Shown: positions 8,167-16,820, counted from the first letter of the stretch. The stretch is 64,000 nt of DNA from an uncultured Barnesiella sp. (GCA_944320015.1 CALUFO010000005.1:75979-139978), one strand, 5' to 3'. Translations and numbers: made by a program. The notes: generated from the sequence alone by a model not told the origin.

Positions 8167-9486
8167 TTATTCGGCTGTTTTCGGGCCGATTTTCACTTTG
8201 ATTTTTCCGATGCGCCGTTTATCCAGTTCGAGAACCAAGAAGCTGCATCGTCCGTAATCGATTTGCTCTTTCACCTTGGGGAAATCCTCCTTGATGTCGA
8301 GAATCAATCCGGCTAATGTTTCGGCGTCTTCGGTTTTGTCGTCAAACTCTGTTTCGGATACCCCCGTGATTTTATAGAAATCGTTTAGGAGGGTTTTCCC
8401 TTCGAAGATATAGGTGCTTTCGTCCAGTTTCACATAGTTTTTCTCTTCCTCGTCATATTCGTCGCTGATGTCCCCGACGATTTCTTCCAGAATATCTTCC
8501 ATCGTGACGATGCCCGAGGTGCCTCCGAATTCATCGACAACGATAGCCATGTGTATTTTCCGGGTACGAAATTCTTCCAACAGGTCGTCGATCATCTTCG
8601 TTTCGGGCACGAAGTAGGGGCGCCGCATGAGCTTGCGCCAGTCAAACGAGGAATCCTGTCCTATGTAGGGCAGCAAGTCCTTGCTGTATATGATGCCTTT
8701 GATGTCGTCTTCGGTCGTGTCGTAGACGGGGAGGCGCGAGTATCCCGTTTCGATAATCGTGTCGAGTAGCTGTTTGAAGTCGGTTTTAATCTCTATGTCG
8801 GTGATGTCGACGCGGGAGATCATCACCTCTTGGACGGTTTTTCTGCCGAATTTGATAATCCCTTCGAGCATCTCTTTCTCGTCGTTGGCTCCTACATTGG
8901 TCATTTCCAGCGCCTGTGAAAGCTCGTTCATAGAGATGTTGCTGTTCTTTCGGGCCATTCGTTTGTTGACGATATGGGTCGAATCTACCAAGAAATTGGC
9001 CAGCGGGGAGAATATTTTTTCCAAGACCGACAAGCCTTTGCAACTTCTCCGCACCCAGTTAGCCGGTTTTTGGTTGGCGTAGAACTTGGGAATCACTTCG
9101 CCGAAGAGGAGCAACAGGCCGGTCAGCAGGATAATCTGAATGATAAAGTTCAAGACCTCGCTGTGAAAGTGCAGTATGTCCAAAAAGAAATAGTTGCAGA
9201 GGATAATCACGGCCACGTTGACCAAATTGTTGGAGATGAGTATGGTGGCCAAAAGTTTCTCGGGACGGGAAAGCAGTTTCTTGATGAGCCCGTTGCGAGG
9301 CGATTCGCTTTCAAACTCTTGTAGTTCTTCGGGCGAAAGAGAGAAGTAGGCGATTTCGGAAGCCGAAACAAATGCAGAAACACACAAAAACAACGCCGCC
9401 AATATAATCGCCAGAATGGCGCCCCCCGAAGGGGTTGTGATTTCTATGGCTGAGTGTAATACCGATAAATACGAATCAGGGTCCAA
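8167..9486 (-). CDS. gldE: GldE / CorC-family hemolysin-like membrane protein with CBS domains
   Basis: The 439-residue protein has an N-terminal CNNM transmembrane domain (about residues 20-190, three to four hydrophobic helices, with SASEIAYFSLSPEEL). It is followed by a pair of CBS domains (about 205-330, including DEFGGTSGIVTMEDILEEIV) and a C-terminal CorC/HlyC domain (350-435). The family is linked to divalent cation transport; the gldE name comes from its pairing with gldD. No ATG fits; the best start is TTG at 9486 (Leu-Asp-Pro-Asp read as Met), because the membrane domain begins about 20 residues later. Co-transcribed with ssb upstream. Confidence 0.88.
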   Translation of the reverse strand: MDPDSYLSVLHSAIEITTPSGGAILAIILAALFLCVSAFVSASEIAYFSLSPEELQEFESESPRNGLIKKLLSRPEKLLATILISNNLVNVAVIILCNYFFLDILHFHSEVLNFIIQIILLTGLLLLFGEVIPKFYANQKPANWVRRSCKGLSVLEKIFSPLANFLVDSTHIVNKRMARKNSNISMNELSQALEMTNVGANDEKEMLEGIIKFGRKTVQEVMISRVDITDIEIKTDFKQLLDTIIETGYSRLPVYDTTEDDIKGIIYSKDLLPYIGQDSSFDWRKLMRRPYFVPETKMIDDLLEEFRTRKIHMAIVVDEFGGTSGIVTMEDILEEIVGDISDEYDEEEKNYVKLDESTYIFEGKTLLNDFYKITGVSETEFDDKTEDAETLAGLILDIKEDFPKVKEQIDYGRCSFLVLELDKRRIGKIKVKIGPKTAE

Positions 9487-9610
9487 GAAGTATAGGAATT
9501 AGTTAGACAATAGGTATTGCCGACCGGCATGCTCCAATCGGCCGTATGCGCCCGATGGGTTTCGGGGGACATACATACCCGTTAATTGCTCGCAAAATTA
9601 CAACATTATA

Positions 9611-10060
9611 TTAGAACGGCAAATCATCGTCGCTACTATTTTCGACCGGTGGGTTGTAACCGGTGTTGGCCGGAGCGGGATTGCTTTGCGGTTGCGGCTG
9701 CGCCGGAGCGGGAGCCGATGAGGCCTCGCGGCGGCCGAGCAGTTCCATGTTGTCGACATAGATCTCGGTCGTGTAGCGGCGTATCTTGTTTTGGTCCTCC
9801 CACGACCGGGTGCGTATTTTGCCTTCGATATAGAGTTGTGTGCCTTTGCGGACATACTTCTCGGCTACCTCGGCCAGCCCTCTCCATGCCACGATATTGT
9901 GCCATTCGGTCTTGTCGGGAATCTGCACCCCGCTCTGGGTCGTATAGCCGCGCTCGGTAGTGGCCAGGGTGAAATTGGCTACGCACACATTGTTTTCGAG
10001 GTATCTCACATCGGGGTCTTTCCCTACGTTTCCTATTAAGATGACTTTGTTTACAGACAT
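9611..10060 (-). CDS. ssb: Single-stranded DNA-binding protein
   Basis: The start chosen is the ATG at 10060 (MSVNKVILIGNVGKDPDVRY), giving 149 residues. An upstream in-frame extension would cross a terminator hairpin and has no family support. The OB fold covers residues 1-105, followed by a disordered Ala/Pro/Gln linker and the acidic tip SSDDDLPF that recruits repair and replication proteins. It coats single-stranded DNA in the cytosol. It heads the leftward ssb-gldE-gldD-PPTase unit, an arrangement common in Bacteroidetes. Confidence 0.95.
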   Translation of the reverse strand: MSVNKVILIGNVGKDPDVRYLENNVCVANFTLATTERGYTTQSGVQIPDKTEWHNIVAWRGLAEVAEKYVRKGTQLYIEGKIRTRSWEDQNKIRRYTTEIYVDNMELLGRREASSAPAPAQPQPQSNPAPANTGYNPPVENSSDDDLPF

Positions 10061-10118
10061 AGTATTAATTGAATGGTTGAAAAAACGGTTTAAATATAGG
10101 CATAATCGCAAGGAAAAC

Positions 10119-10178
10119 AAAACTCCCGGGGGTAGTTTTTTTGACAGAATTTCCTCTCTGTCGTGCCCCCGGGGTTTT
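10119..10178 (-). terminator. Long nested terminator between proC and ssb
   Basis: AAACTCCCGGGGG (from about 10119) pairs with CCCCCGGGGTTTT (to 10178), and inside it TTGACAGA pairs with TCTGTC. Both flanks end in T/A runs so it can work in either direction. It separates the arginine-proline operon from ssb. Confidence 0.75.
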
Positions 10179-10210
10179 ATTGTCATTATCGCCGGTTCTT
10201 GCCGGAGATA

Positions 10211-10999
10211 TTATTTCGACACTTTCAAGCCGCGGATAACCGCCGAGGAAAAGCCGGCGGCTTCCATCTCGTTCAATCCTTTGATGGTGATTCCCCCGGG
10301 GGTGGTTACTTTGTCTATTTCGACTTCGGGGTGATTCCCGCTATGCAGCAATAATTCGGCAGCCCCTTTCACGGTTTGTTCGACGAGCAGCGCGGCGTCT
10401 TTGGGGTAGAATCCCATTTCCACTCCACCTTCGACGGCGGCTCTGATATATCGCATGGCAAAGGCTGTCCCGCAGGAGCAGAGCGCTGTGCCGGCGGTCA
10501 TGAGGTTCTCCTCGATGAGCAGGCTTTTCCCTACGCTGTCGAATAGAGCGCGAATGCAATCGACCTGTTCGGGTACGGCGTTATAGGGCGTGAAGAGTGT
10601 CATGCTCTGTCGAACGGCGATAGCCGTGTTGGGGATTGCCCTGAAAATGGCGGGGATAGTGTCGGCCGAAGAGAAAAGTCCCGCGAGGCGTTCGAGGGTA
10701 GCGCCGGCTACGACCGAGACAATAATTTGTTTAGGTAGGTCGAGCGTGTTGCGTATGTCAATAGCCACGCTGTCGAGAACCCACGGTTTCACCGCCAGAA
10801 TAATAATATCGGCGCCTTCGACGGCCGCTTTGTTGTCGGTCGTGGTGTGTATCGAAGGGTTGGACGATTTGAGGGCGTTCAGTTTTTCTGTTCCTCGATT
10901 GCTGACCGTGATGTCCGACGGCGATATAAAATTACTTTGCGCGAGGCCGAGGGCTATGGCACCTCCCATATTGCCTCCACCGATGATAGCGATTTTCAT
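10211..10999 (-). CDS. proC: Pyrroline-5-carboxylate reductase
   Basis: The 262-residue protein has an N-terminal Rossmann NAD(P)-binding motif (IAIIGGGNMGGAIALG), the ADIIILAVKPWVLDSV strand and the C-terminal dimerisation/catalytic domain with SCGTAFAMRYIRA and VTTPGGITIKGLNEME. It reduces pyrroline-5-carboxylate to proline. The ATG overlaps the argD stop (ATGA), making it the last gene of the arginine operon and coupling proline and arginine synthesis from glutamate semialdehyde-type intermediates. Confidence 0.95.
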   Translation of the reverse strand: MKIAIIGGGNMGGAIALGLAQSNFISPSDITVSNRGTEKLNALKSSNPSIHTTTDNKAAVEGADIIILAVKPWVLDSVAIDIRNTLDLPKQIIVSVVAGATLERLAGLFSSADTIPAIFRAIPNTAIAVRQSMTLFTPYNAVPEQVDCIRALFDSVGKSLLIEENLMTAGTALCSCGTAFAMRYIRAAVEGGVEMGFYPKDAALLVEQTVKGAAELLLHSGNHPEVEIDKVTTPGGITIKGLNEMEAAGFSSAVIRGLKVSK

Positions 11000-12120
11000 G
11001 TGAGTATATGTTTAAGTCTATCGATAAAATAGTTGACTTCCTTTTGTGAAAGGGACAGGGGCGGCAATAGCCGTATGACATTTGTTCCCGAGGCTCCCGT
11101 GAATATGTGCTGCTCGAAGAGCAACTTGTTGCGCAATTCTTTTACGGGATAATCAAATTCGAGGCCGATCATCAAGCCCTTCCCCCGCACCTCTTTGATT
11201 TGCGGTATGCGTTTAAGCTCCGAGATAAGATACTCGCCCACGGTGGCGGCATTCTCGACCAGTTTTTCGTTCTCCATGACATCGAGTACGGCGCAAGCTG
11301 CTGTACAAGCCAAATGGTTCCCGCCGAATGTGGTTCCCAGCATGCCGTAAGCGGGTGTGAAATCGGGGCTAATGAGGACTCCTCCGATAGGAAATCCGTT
11401 GCCCATGCCTTTGGCCACGGTAATCAGGTCGGGGCGGATACCGGCGTGCTGGTGGGCAAAAAATTTCCCCGTGCGGCCGTAGCCCGATTGCACTTCGTCG
11501 AGTATGAGCACCACCCCGTTTTGGGTACAAATCTCCCGCAGGCTTTTGAGAAATTGTGTGTCGGGAACCTGTATGCCGCCCACGCCCTGTATTCCTTCGA
11601 TGATTACGGCACAGACATCGCCCGCCGCCACTTCGGCTTCTACTCGTTCGATTTGGTTGAGCGGTAGGAACGCGACTTCAAACGTGTCGTTGATCGGGGC
11701 GACGATTTTGGGATTGTCGGTCACTTTCACAGCGGCTGAGGTGCGGCCATGAAACGATTTGGAAAAAGCGATTACTTTTTTCTTCCCGGTGTGGAACGAA
11801 GCCAGCTTCAAGGCGTTTTCGTTGGCCTCGGCTCCCGAGTTGATGAGGAATAGGGCATAGTCGTCGTACCCCGATAGCCTGCCTAATTTGTCGGCCAATT
11901 GTTGTTGCAGGCTGTTGATGACCGAGTTGGAATAGAATACGAGTTTTTGAGCCTGCTCGGTAATCTTGCGCACATAGTAGGGGTGGGAATGCCCTATGGA
12001 AATCACGGCGTGCCCCCCGTAGAGATCGAGGTACTCGTTCCCTTGCGAGTCGTATGTGTGGCACCCTTTGCCTGCGGTTATCTCAATGTTGAATAACGGA
12101 TATACGTCGAATAATTTCAT
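10996..12120 (-). CDS. argD: Acylornithine aminotransferase
   Basis: This 374-residue class-III aminotransferase starts at the ATG at 12120 (MKLFDVYPLFNIEI); the frame also has a TTG 12 bp upstream. PLP-site features are LILDEVQSGYGRTGKFF and TVAKGMGNGFPIGG with the Schiff-base lysine. It converts N-acylglutamate semialdehyde to N-acylornithine. In Bacteroides species the pathway runs on N-succinyl rather than N-acetyl intermediates, so the true substrate here may be the succinylated form; the sequence does not decide. It sits between argC and proC in the operon. Confidence 0.93.
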   Translation of the reverse strand: MKLFDVYPLFNIEITAGKGCHTYDSQGNEYLDLYGGHAVISIGHSHPYYVRKITEQAQKLVFYSNSVINSLQQQLADKLGRLSGYDDYALFLINSGAEANENALKLASFHTGKKKVIAFSKSFHGRTSAAVKVTDNPKIVAPINDTFEVAFLPLNQIERVEAEVAAGDVCAVIIEGIQGVGGIQVPDTQFLKSLREICTQNGVVLILDEVQSGYGRTGKFFAHQHAGIRPDLITVAKGMGNGFPIGGVLISPDFTPAYGMLGTTFGGNHLACTAACAVLDVMENEKLVENAATVGEYLISELKRIPQIKEVRGKGLMIGLEFDYPVKELRNKLLFEQHIFTGASGTNVIRLLPPLSLSQKEVNYFIDRLKHILT

Positions 12121-12132
12121 GATTCTTTTCAA

Positions 12133-13101
12133 TTAAAAAGCCGAAGGTTTGAGCTGTAAGCCCACCCGCTCGTGCAGCCCGAACAAGAGGTTCATGTTAT
12201 GTACGGCTTGCCCCGAGGCGCCTTTGAGCAGATTGTCGATAACCGAGACGATGAGCAGTTTCTCCTCGTGCTTCTCGAGGTACAGGAGGCATTTGTTGGT
12301 GTTGACAACCTGCTTCAAGTCGGGCATCTTGTCGGTGAGGAACGTAAAGTTGTGGTCGTCGTAATAGGAGTTGTACAAGTCTTTGAGCAACTCTATTTCG
12401 ACGGGGCAGTCGAGGTAGAGCGAAGCGAAAATACCTCGGGAGAAATTCCCTCTGACCGGAATGAAATTGATGGGAGCCGAGAAACTGTTTTGCAGTTTGG
12501 AGAGGCTTTGCCGTATCTCGGCCAGATGCTGATGGGTGAAAGGCTTGTAAATGGAAATATTGTCGTTGCGCCAACTGAAATGAGAGGTGGGCGACGGCTT
12601 TTGTCCCGCGCCGGTCGAGCCGGTGATGGCGTGAACATGTATCTCGTTGTTGAGCAACAAGTTCTTGGCCAAAGGCAATAGCGCCAGTTGAATGGCCGTG
12701 GCGAAACAGCCGGGGTTGGCCACCCGTTTGGAGCGAATGATATATTTCCTGTTCAACTCGGGTAACCCGTATATGAAGTCGTTCTCCGGAGCGTCGAGCC
12801 GGTAGTCGGCCGACAGGTCGATGATGCGCAACTCCTCGGGGAGGGTATGGCTCTCCATGAATTTGCGGGTGTCGCCGTGTGCCGTACAGAAGAAAAGCAG
12901 GTCGATTTCGTTGAAAGGCATTTGGTCGGTAAACCGCAGGTCGGTTTCTCCGAATAGACCCGTGTGGACATCGGTTATTTTGTTGCCTGCGTTGCTCTCG
13001 CTATGAATAAACACGATTTCCACATCGGGGTGGTTGATCAATAGCCTTATCAATTCTCCGGCGGTGTAGCCTGCGCCTCCGATGATACCTACTTTTATCA
13101 T
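12133..13101 (-). CDS. argC: N-acylglutamyl-phosphate reductase
   Basis: The start chosen is the ATG at 13101 (MIKVGIIGGAGYTAGELIRLL), giving 322 residues and placing the NADP-binding GGAGYTAGEL motif at the N-terminus; an upstream extension in this frame would overlap argG. The catalytic cysteine lies in VANPGCFATAIQLAL and a family signature is HVHAITGSTGAGQKPS. It reduces N-acylglutamyl phosphate to the semialdehyde used by ArgD, which follows after 12 bp. Confidence 0.95.
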   Translation of the reverse strand: MIKVGIIGGAGYTAGELIRLLINHPDVEIVFIHSESNAGNKITDVHTGLFGETDLRFTDQMPFNEIDLLFFCTAHGDTRKFMESHTLPEELRIIDLSADYRLDAPENDFIYGLPELNRKYIIRSKRVANPGCFATAIQLALLPLAKNLLLNNEIHVHAITGSTGAGQKPSPTSHFSWRNDNISIYKPFTHQHLAEIRQSLSKLQNSFSAPINFIPVRGNFSRGIFASLYLDCPVEIELLKDLYNSYYDDHNFTFLTDKMPDLKQVVNTNKCLLYLEKHEEKLLIVSVIDNLLKGASGQAVHNMNLLFGLHERVGLQLKPSAF

Positions 13102-13145
13102 GATTACGGGTTGAATGATTAAAATTATGGGCTCTAATCTACGAC

Positions 13146-14348
13146 TTATTTTTTGTTTTTGTTTTGTATGGAATAGAAAATTTTCATCTGGTTGCCCAAA
13201 ATTTTGGTAAACCCTTTCACGTCGTCGGCGCTCCAAGCCTTGTTCACTTCGCCATACTCGCCGAAGTCCGATTTCATCAGATCGTAATCGCTTTCGATAC
13301 CTACCAACACATACCGGTAGGGGTGCAACTCGACGATTACCCGGCCGGTTACATTTTGCTGCGAGCTGTCGAGAAAGGCCTCTATGTCGCGCATGACCGG
13401 TTCGAGGTATTGCGCTTCGTGCAGGAACATGCCATACCATGTGCCCACTTGGTCTTTCCAGTATTGTTGCCATTTGGTGAGGGTGTGCTTCTCGAGCATC
13501 TTGTGAGCGGCGATGATGAGCATGGGTGCCGCTGCTTCAAATCCCACCCGGCCTTTGATGCCGATAATTGTGTCGCCTATGTGCATGTCGCGGCCGATGG
13601 CAAATGGCGCCGCGATAGCTTCGAGCGCCTGTATGGCGGCGACTTTGTCGTCATAGGCTTTCCCGTTGATACCGGCGATTTCGCCGTGGACAAAATCGAG
13701 CGTGATTGTTTGGCTCTGGGTGGCGGTCATTTGAGAGGGATAGGCCTCCTCGGGCAGGGTGAGATTGCTTTTCAAGGTCTCTTTCCCGCCGATGCTGGTT
13801 CCCCATAACCCTTTGTTGATAGAGTATTCCATTTTTTTGAAATCGGCGGTATAGCCGTGTTTCTTCAAATACTCGATTTCATACTCCCGGGTGAGGGTCA
13901 TGTCACGGGTAGGGGTGATGATGCCGATTTCGGGCGCCAATATCTGGAAGGTGAGGTCAAACCGCACTTGGTCGTTTCCCGCGCCGGTGCTGCCGTGCGC
14001 CACATAGTCGGCGCCTATCTCTTTGGCATAGTTGATAATGGCGATAGCTTGGAATATCCGTTCGGAGCTCACCGAGATAGGGTAAGTGCCGTTCCGGAGA
14101 ACATTCCCGAAAACCATGTATTTGATACTTTTTTGGTAATACTCTTGTGTAATATCGAGCGATGCGTGTTTTACGGCTCCCAGCTTATAGGCACGCTCCT
14201 CGATCGATTTCAACTCTTCGGGATTGAAGCCTCCGGTGTTGGCGATAGCGGTATATACATCGTATCCGCATTCCTCCGACAAATATTTCACGCAAAAGGA
14301 GGTGTCCAATCCTCCGCTAAATGCTAATACTACTTTCTTTTTGGCCAT
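13146..14348 (-). CDS. argG: Argininosuccinate synthase
   Basis: The 400-residue protein begins MAKKKVVLAFSGGLDTSFCV, the PP-loop ATP-binding signature of ArgG. The HGSTGAGNDQVRFDL motif is also present. It condenses citrulline and aspartate to argininosuccinate. It lies between the GNAT gene (12 bp gap) and argC (44 bp gap) in the operon. argH and the carbamoyltransferase are not in this window. Confidence 0.96.
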   Translation of the reverse strand: MAKKKVVLAFSGGLDTSFCVKYLSEECGYDVYTAIANTGGFNPEELKSIEERAYKLGAVKHASLDITQEYYQKSIKYMVFGNVLRNGTYPISVSSERIFQAIAIINYAKEIGADYVAHGSTGAGNDQVRFDLTFQILAPEIGIITPTRDMTLTREYEIEYLKKHGYTADFKKMEYSINKGLWGTSIGGKETLKSNLTLPEEAYPSQMTATQSQTITLDFVHGEIAGINGKAYDDKVAAIQALEAIAAPFAIGRDMHIGDTIIGIKGRVGFEAAAPMLIIAAHKMLEKHTLTKWQQYWKDQVGTWYGMFLHEAQYLEPVMRDIEAFLDSSQQNVTGRVIVELHPYRYVLVGIESDYDLMKSDFGEYGEVNKAWSADDVKGFTKILGNQMKIFYSIQNKNKK

Positions 14349-14360
14349 GATATTTTTTAT

Positions 14361-14921
14361 TTATTGGGGTTCGTGATGATTGTTTTCGTGCTCGTGAGGG
14401 TCGTAGAGCATACCTGTGCAGAGGCACATGCGACGGTTGTTCCGTTGCAGGATGTCGAAGTTCACACAACTTTCGCAGCCTTTCCAGAATGCGGGGTCGT
14501 CGGTAAGCGAGGCGAAAGCGACCGGGCGGTATCCCAGTTCGTTGTTTATTTTCATGACGGCCTCGCCGGTAGTCAACCCGAAAATCTTGGCTTCGGGGAA
14601 ACGCTCCCTCGACAACTCGAAGGCTTTGCGCTTGATGCGTTTGGCCAACCCGTGCCCACGGTAAGTGTCGACCACGATCAGTCCCGAGTTGGCGACGAAT
14701 TGTTTGTTGCTCCAACTTTCGATGTAACAAAATCCTGCGAATTTGTCGCCGTCCAAGGCGATGATTGCTTTTCGCTCGAGCATTTTTTGTTTCACATATT
14801 CGGGGGAACGTTTGGCGATGCCCGTACCCCGTATCTTTGCGGCTTTCTCGATGGTGTCGAGAATAATGTCGACGTATTTGGTATGACGTTCGTCGGCTAC
14901 GATTACTTGTATTTCTTCCAT
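14361..14921 (-). CDS. GNAT acyltransferase in the arginine operon, candidate N-acylglutamate synthase
   Basis: This 186-residue protein has the GNAT fold with the acyl-CoA pyrophosphate loop in DTYRGHGLAKRIKRKAF (residues about 85-105). It carries a distinctive Cys-rich tail (GCESCVNFDI, RRMCLCTGM) ending in a His/Glu run. It is fixed between argR and argG with short gaps, and no argA or argJ homologue is visible nearby. A role in the first step, acylation of glutamate with acetyl- or succinyl-CoA, is inferred from position and enzyme class. A general protein or small-molecule acetyltransferase cannot be excluded. Confidence 0.7.
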   Translation of the reverse strand: MEEIQVIVADERHTKYVDIILDTIEKAAKIRGTGIAKRSPEYVKQKMLERKAIIALDGDKFAGFCYIESWSNKQFVANSGLIVVDTYRGHGLAKRIKRKAFELSRERFPEAKIFGLTTGEAVMKINNELGYRPVAFASLTDDPAFWKGCESCVNFDILQRNNRRMCLCTGMLYDPHEHENNHHEPQ

Positions 14922-14990
14922 GATGTGAGATTTCTTTTCCCTGTTGAAAGACTTACGTTGAGGTTATACGTTATGATAAAAAAGGTTGAT

Positions 14991-15470
14991 TCAAACTTCG
15001 GGTATGAATGGCGACAGGGCCAGCAGAGCCTGCTGGTGGTTGATGTGCTCTTCGAGGATGACCAGCACGGTATCGTCGCCGGCAATGGTCCCCAACACTT
15101 CGGGCGGGGTGTTGCTGTCTATATCGTAAGCGAGGCTGCCGGCATATCCCGGTCGGGTTTTGATGACGGCCAAGTTGCCCGAGAAGTTGATAGAGATGAA
15201 TCCTCCGGGTATGTGCCGTTGAGGATTGTCGCCCATCTTTTCCTGCATGAGCTTGCCCACGCTGCCGATTTCGGGCATGATGTAGACATACGAGCCGTCG
15301 TTGCCGGGAACTTTGGCGATTCTCAATTGTTTCAAGTCCCGTGATAACGTGGCTTGTGTCAAGTCAAATCCTTGTTCGATTAGCTTTTGCAATATTTCTT
15401 CTTGGCTCTTGACTCTCGAGTGGATAATGATTTCCCGAATCGATTGTAAGCGGGCTGCTTTATTTTTCAT
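14991..15470 (-). CDS. argR: Arginine repressor
   Basis: The 159-residue protein has an N-terminal winged helix (residues 1-75, with TQATLSRDLKQLRIAKV) and a C-terminal oligomerisation/arginine-binding domain (GTIAGDDTVLVILE). ArgR hexamers bound to arginine repress arginine synthesis genes. It is the first gene of its own target operon, and ARG-box-like sites lie just upstream, which points to autoregulation of the whole unit. Confidence 0.94.
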   Translation of the reverse strand: MKNKAARLQSIREIIIHSRVKSQEEILQKLIEQGFDLTQATLSRDLKQLRIAKVPGNDGSYVYIMPEIGSVGKLMQEKMGDNPQRHIPGGFISINFSGNLAVIKTRPGYAGSLAYDIDSNTPPEVLGTIAGDDTVLVILEEHINHQQALLALSPFIPEV

Positions 15471-15483
15471 TGCCTATACTATA

Positions 15484-15594
15484 TTTGAATAATTATGCGG
15501 CAAATATAAGGCAAAATATGGAATATCGGAATAAAATTTGTATATTTTTTTACAATTCAGGTCTATTTTTAAATATATTGTGCATATGTATGCA
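15484..15594 (-). promoter_or_regulatory. arg operon promoter with ARG-box-like operators
   Basis: Reading leftward, 15508-15501 is TATATTTG, a perfect -7 box 31 bp before argR. Overlapping its downstream side, TGAATAATTATGC (15486-15498) resembles the ARG box TGAATwwwwATTCA with its left half intact. Farther up, TGCATATGTATGCA (15581-15594) is a perfect 6-2-6 palindrome with ARG-box spacing and two symmetrical changes. TTGTA/TACAA at 15538-15555 forms another inverted repeat. ArgR binding is inferred. Confidence 0.5.
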
Positions 15595-15611
15595 AGCCGT
15601 GGCTCATATAT

Positions 15612-15656
15612 AAAAAGGAAAGGGAAACCCGATTTATGGCATCACCTTTCCTTTTA
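15612..15656 (-). terminator. Terminator downstream of surE
   Basis: AAAAGGAAAGG (about 15614-15624) pairs perfectly with CCTTTCCTTTT (about 15645-15655). On the minus strand the stem is followed by a T-run (TTTTTATATA), 30 bp past the surE stop. Confidence 0.75.
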
Positions 15657-15683
15657 TCTGTATAGTCTTGGGGGTGAACTGTT

Positions 15684-16466
15684 TTACAAGCCCAAAATCG
15701 ACGACAATTCCGGGGTGTGGCGCGCCGAGTTGTCGGTCATGCAGGGAACGATGGTGGCATAGCCCTGTTTCAACCAATATTCGTCGGTGTCGGTCGCTTC
15801 GGGTTCATAGTTCTTGAATGTGCCGGTGAGCCAGTAATATTCTTGCCCGTGCGGGTCTATGCGGCAATCATACTCTTCGGTCCAATGGCCTTGTGCCGCC
15901 CGGCACATTTTTGCCCCGTTGAGCCGGGGAGTGTTGGGGATATTGATGTTCAACCCTATGCCTTGCGGCCAATGGGGAGAGGCGAGCGCTTTTTGGCAAA
16001 TGCCGGTGACAAGTTCCCGGCAAGCCGAGAAGTCGGCGTCGGCCTTGTGGTTGCAAAGAGAGAATCCGATGGAGGGAATGTGCAGCAACGCCCCTTCCAA
16101 TACGGCACCCATAGTTCCCGAATAAATGACGCTGACCCCCGAGTTGGAGCCGTGGTTGATACCCGACACGATCAAGTCGGGGTACCCGTCGAGCAAGATA
16201 TTCATCGACAGTTTGATACAATCCACCGGCGTGCCGTTGGTGCGAATCATACAGAAACCCTCTTGTCGGTCGATGACTTTCATGCGGAGGGGTGTCGTGA
16301 CCGTAATGGCCGAACTCTGCCCCGAGCGGGGGGCGTCGGGAGCGACGACGAGAATGTCGCCCAAAGGTTTCAGAAACTCGGCGACCTCGCGAATCCCTTT
16401 CGCTTGAATGCCGTCGTCGTTGGTGATGAGAATGAGAGGTCTGTTCGAACGTGCTATTTTTTCCAT
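15684..16466 (-). CDS. surE: 5'/3'-nucleotidase SurE
   Basis: The start chosen is the ATG at 16466 (MEKIARSNRPLILITNDDG), giving 260 residues; the frame also extends 15 bp upstream to a TTG. The signature ITNDDGIQAKGI holds the metal-binding Asp pair, and VSGINHGSNSGVSVIYSGTMGA is the second SurE motif. SurE dephosphorylates nucleoside monophosphates and is linked to stationary-phase survival. It is divergent from parA. Confidence 0.94.
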   Translation of the reverse strand: MEKIARSNRPLILITNDDGIQAKGIREVAEFLKPLGDILVVAPDAPRSGQSSAITVTTPLRMKVIDRQEGFCMIRTNGTPVDCIKLSMNILLDGYPDLIVSGINHGSNSGVSVIYSGTMGAVLEGALLHIPSIGFSLCNHKADADFSACRELVTGICQKALASPHWPQGIGLNINIPNTPRLNGAKMCRAAQGHWTEEYDCRIDPHGQEYYWLTGTFKNYEPEATDTDEYWLKQGYATIVPCMTDNSARHTPELSSILGL

Positions 16467-16561
16467 AAAAGGAGTAAACAAATGTGAGTTACGGGAATAA
16501 CGACGCGCCCGGCGACAATCTCGGTTCTTGTCGAGACGCGCGCTTCCTTATTTTCGGGAAA

Positions 16562-16593
16562 CAAAAATAGTGAAAGGTAAGCGCCGAGACAAA
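16562..16593 (-). promoter_or_regulatory. surE promoter
   Basis: On the minus strand the -7 box is TATTTTTG (16569-16562) and the -33 box is TTTG (16593-16590) with exactly 20 bp between, a full match to the Bacteroidetes consensus. The leader to the ATG is about 90 nt. Confidence 0.75.
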
Positions 16594-16752
16594 TGAAAAC
16601 GAAGTTTTCGTGTTGTCCTATGCCCGACCGCGGCTTATTCTATCCAAAGATAGCGAATAAAATGGTAATCTGTCATATTTTAACGGATAATATGGAGCTT
16701 TAAAATAGGTAAACCCTGCTGCCCCGCTGATAGGAATCTGATAAAAAAAGTG

Positions 16753-16820
16753 TATCTTTACGCAGAAAATAGGAAAACGATATGGTTGGTTTATCAACAA
16801 AAGAGGTCACTTATCAACAA
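16753..16820 (+). promoter_or_regulatory. parAB promoter region with paired TTATCAACAA repeats
   Basis: TATCTTTA (16753-16760) is one base off the -7 consensus. Downstream, the 10-mer TTATCAACAA occurs at 16791-16800 and again at 16811-16820, start to start 20 bp, about two helical turns. The first nine bases differ from the DnaA box TTATCCACA at one position. The 414-bp surE-parA spacer otherwise holds no gene. Confidence 0.4.

Noticed and set aside
14789..14796. parS site for ParB
   Set aside because: TGTTTCAC matches only the left half of the 16-bp consensus and lies inside the GNAT gene; the right half is absent.
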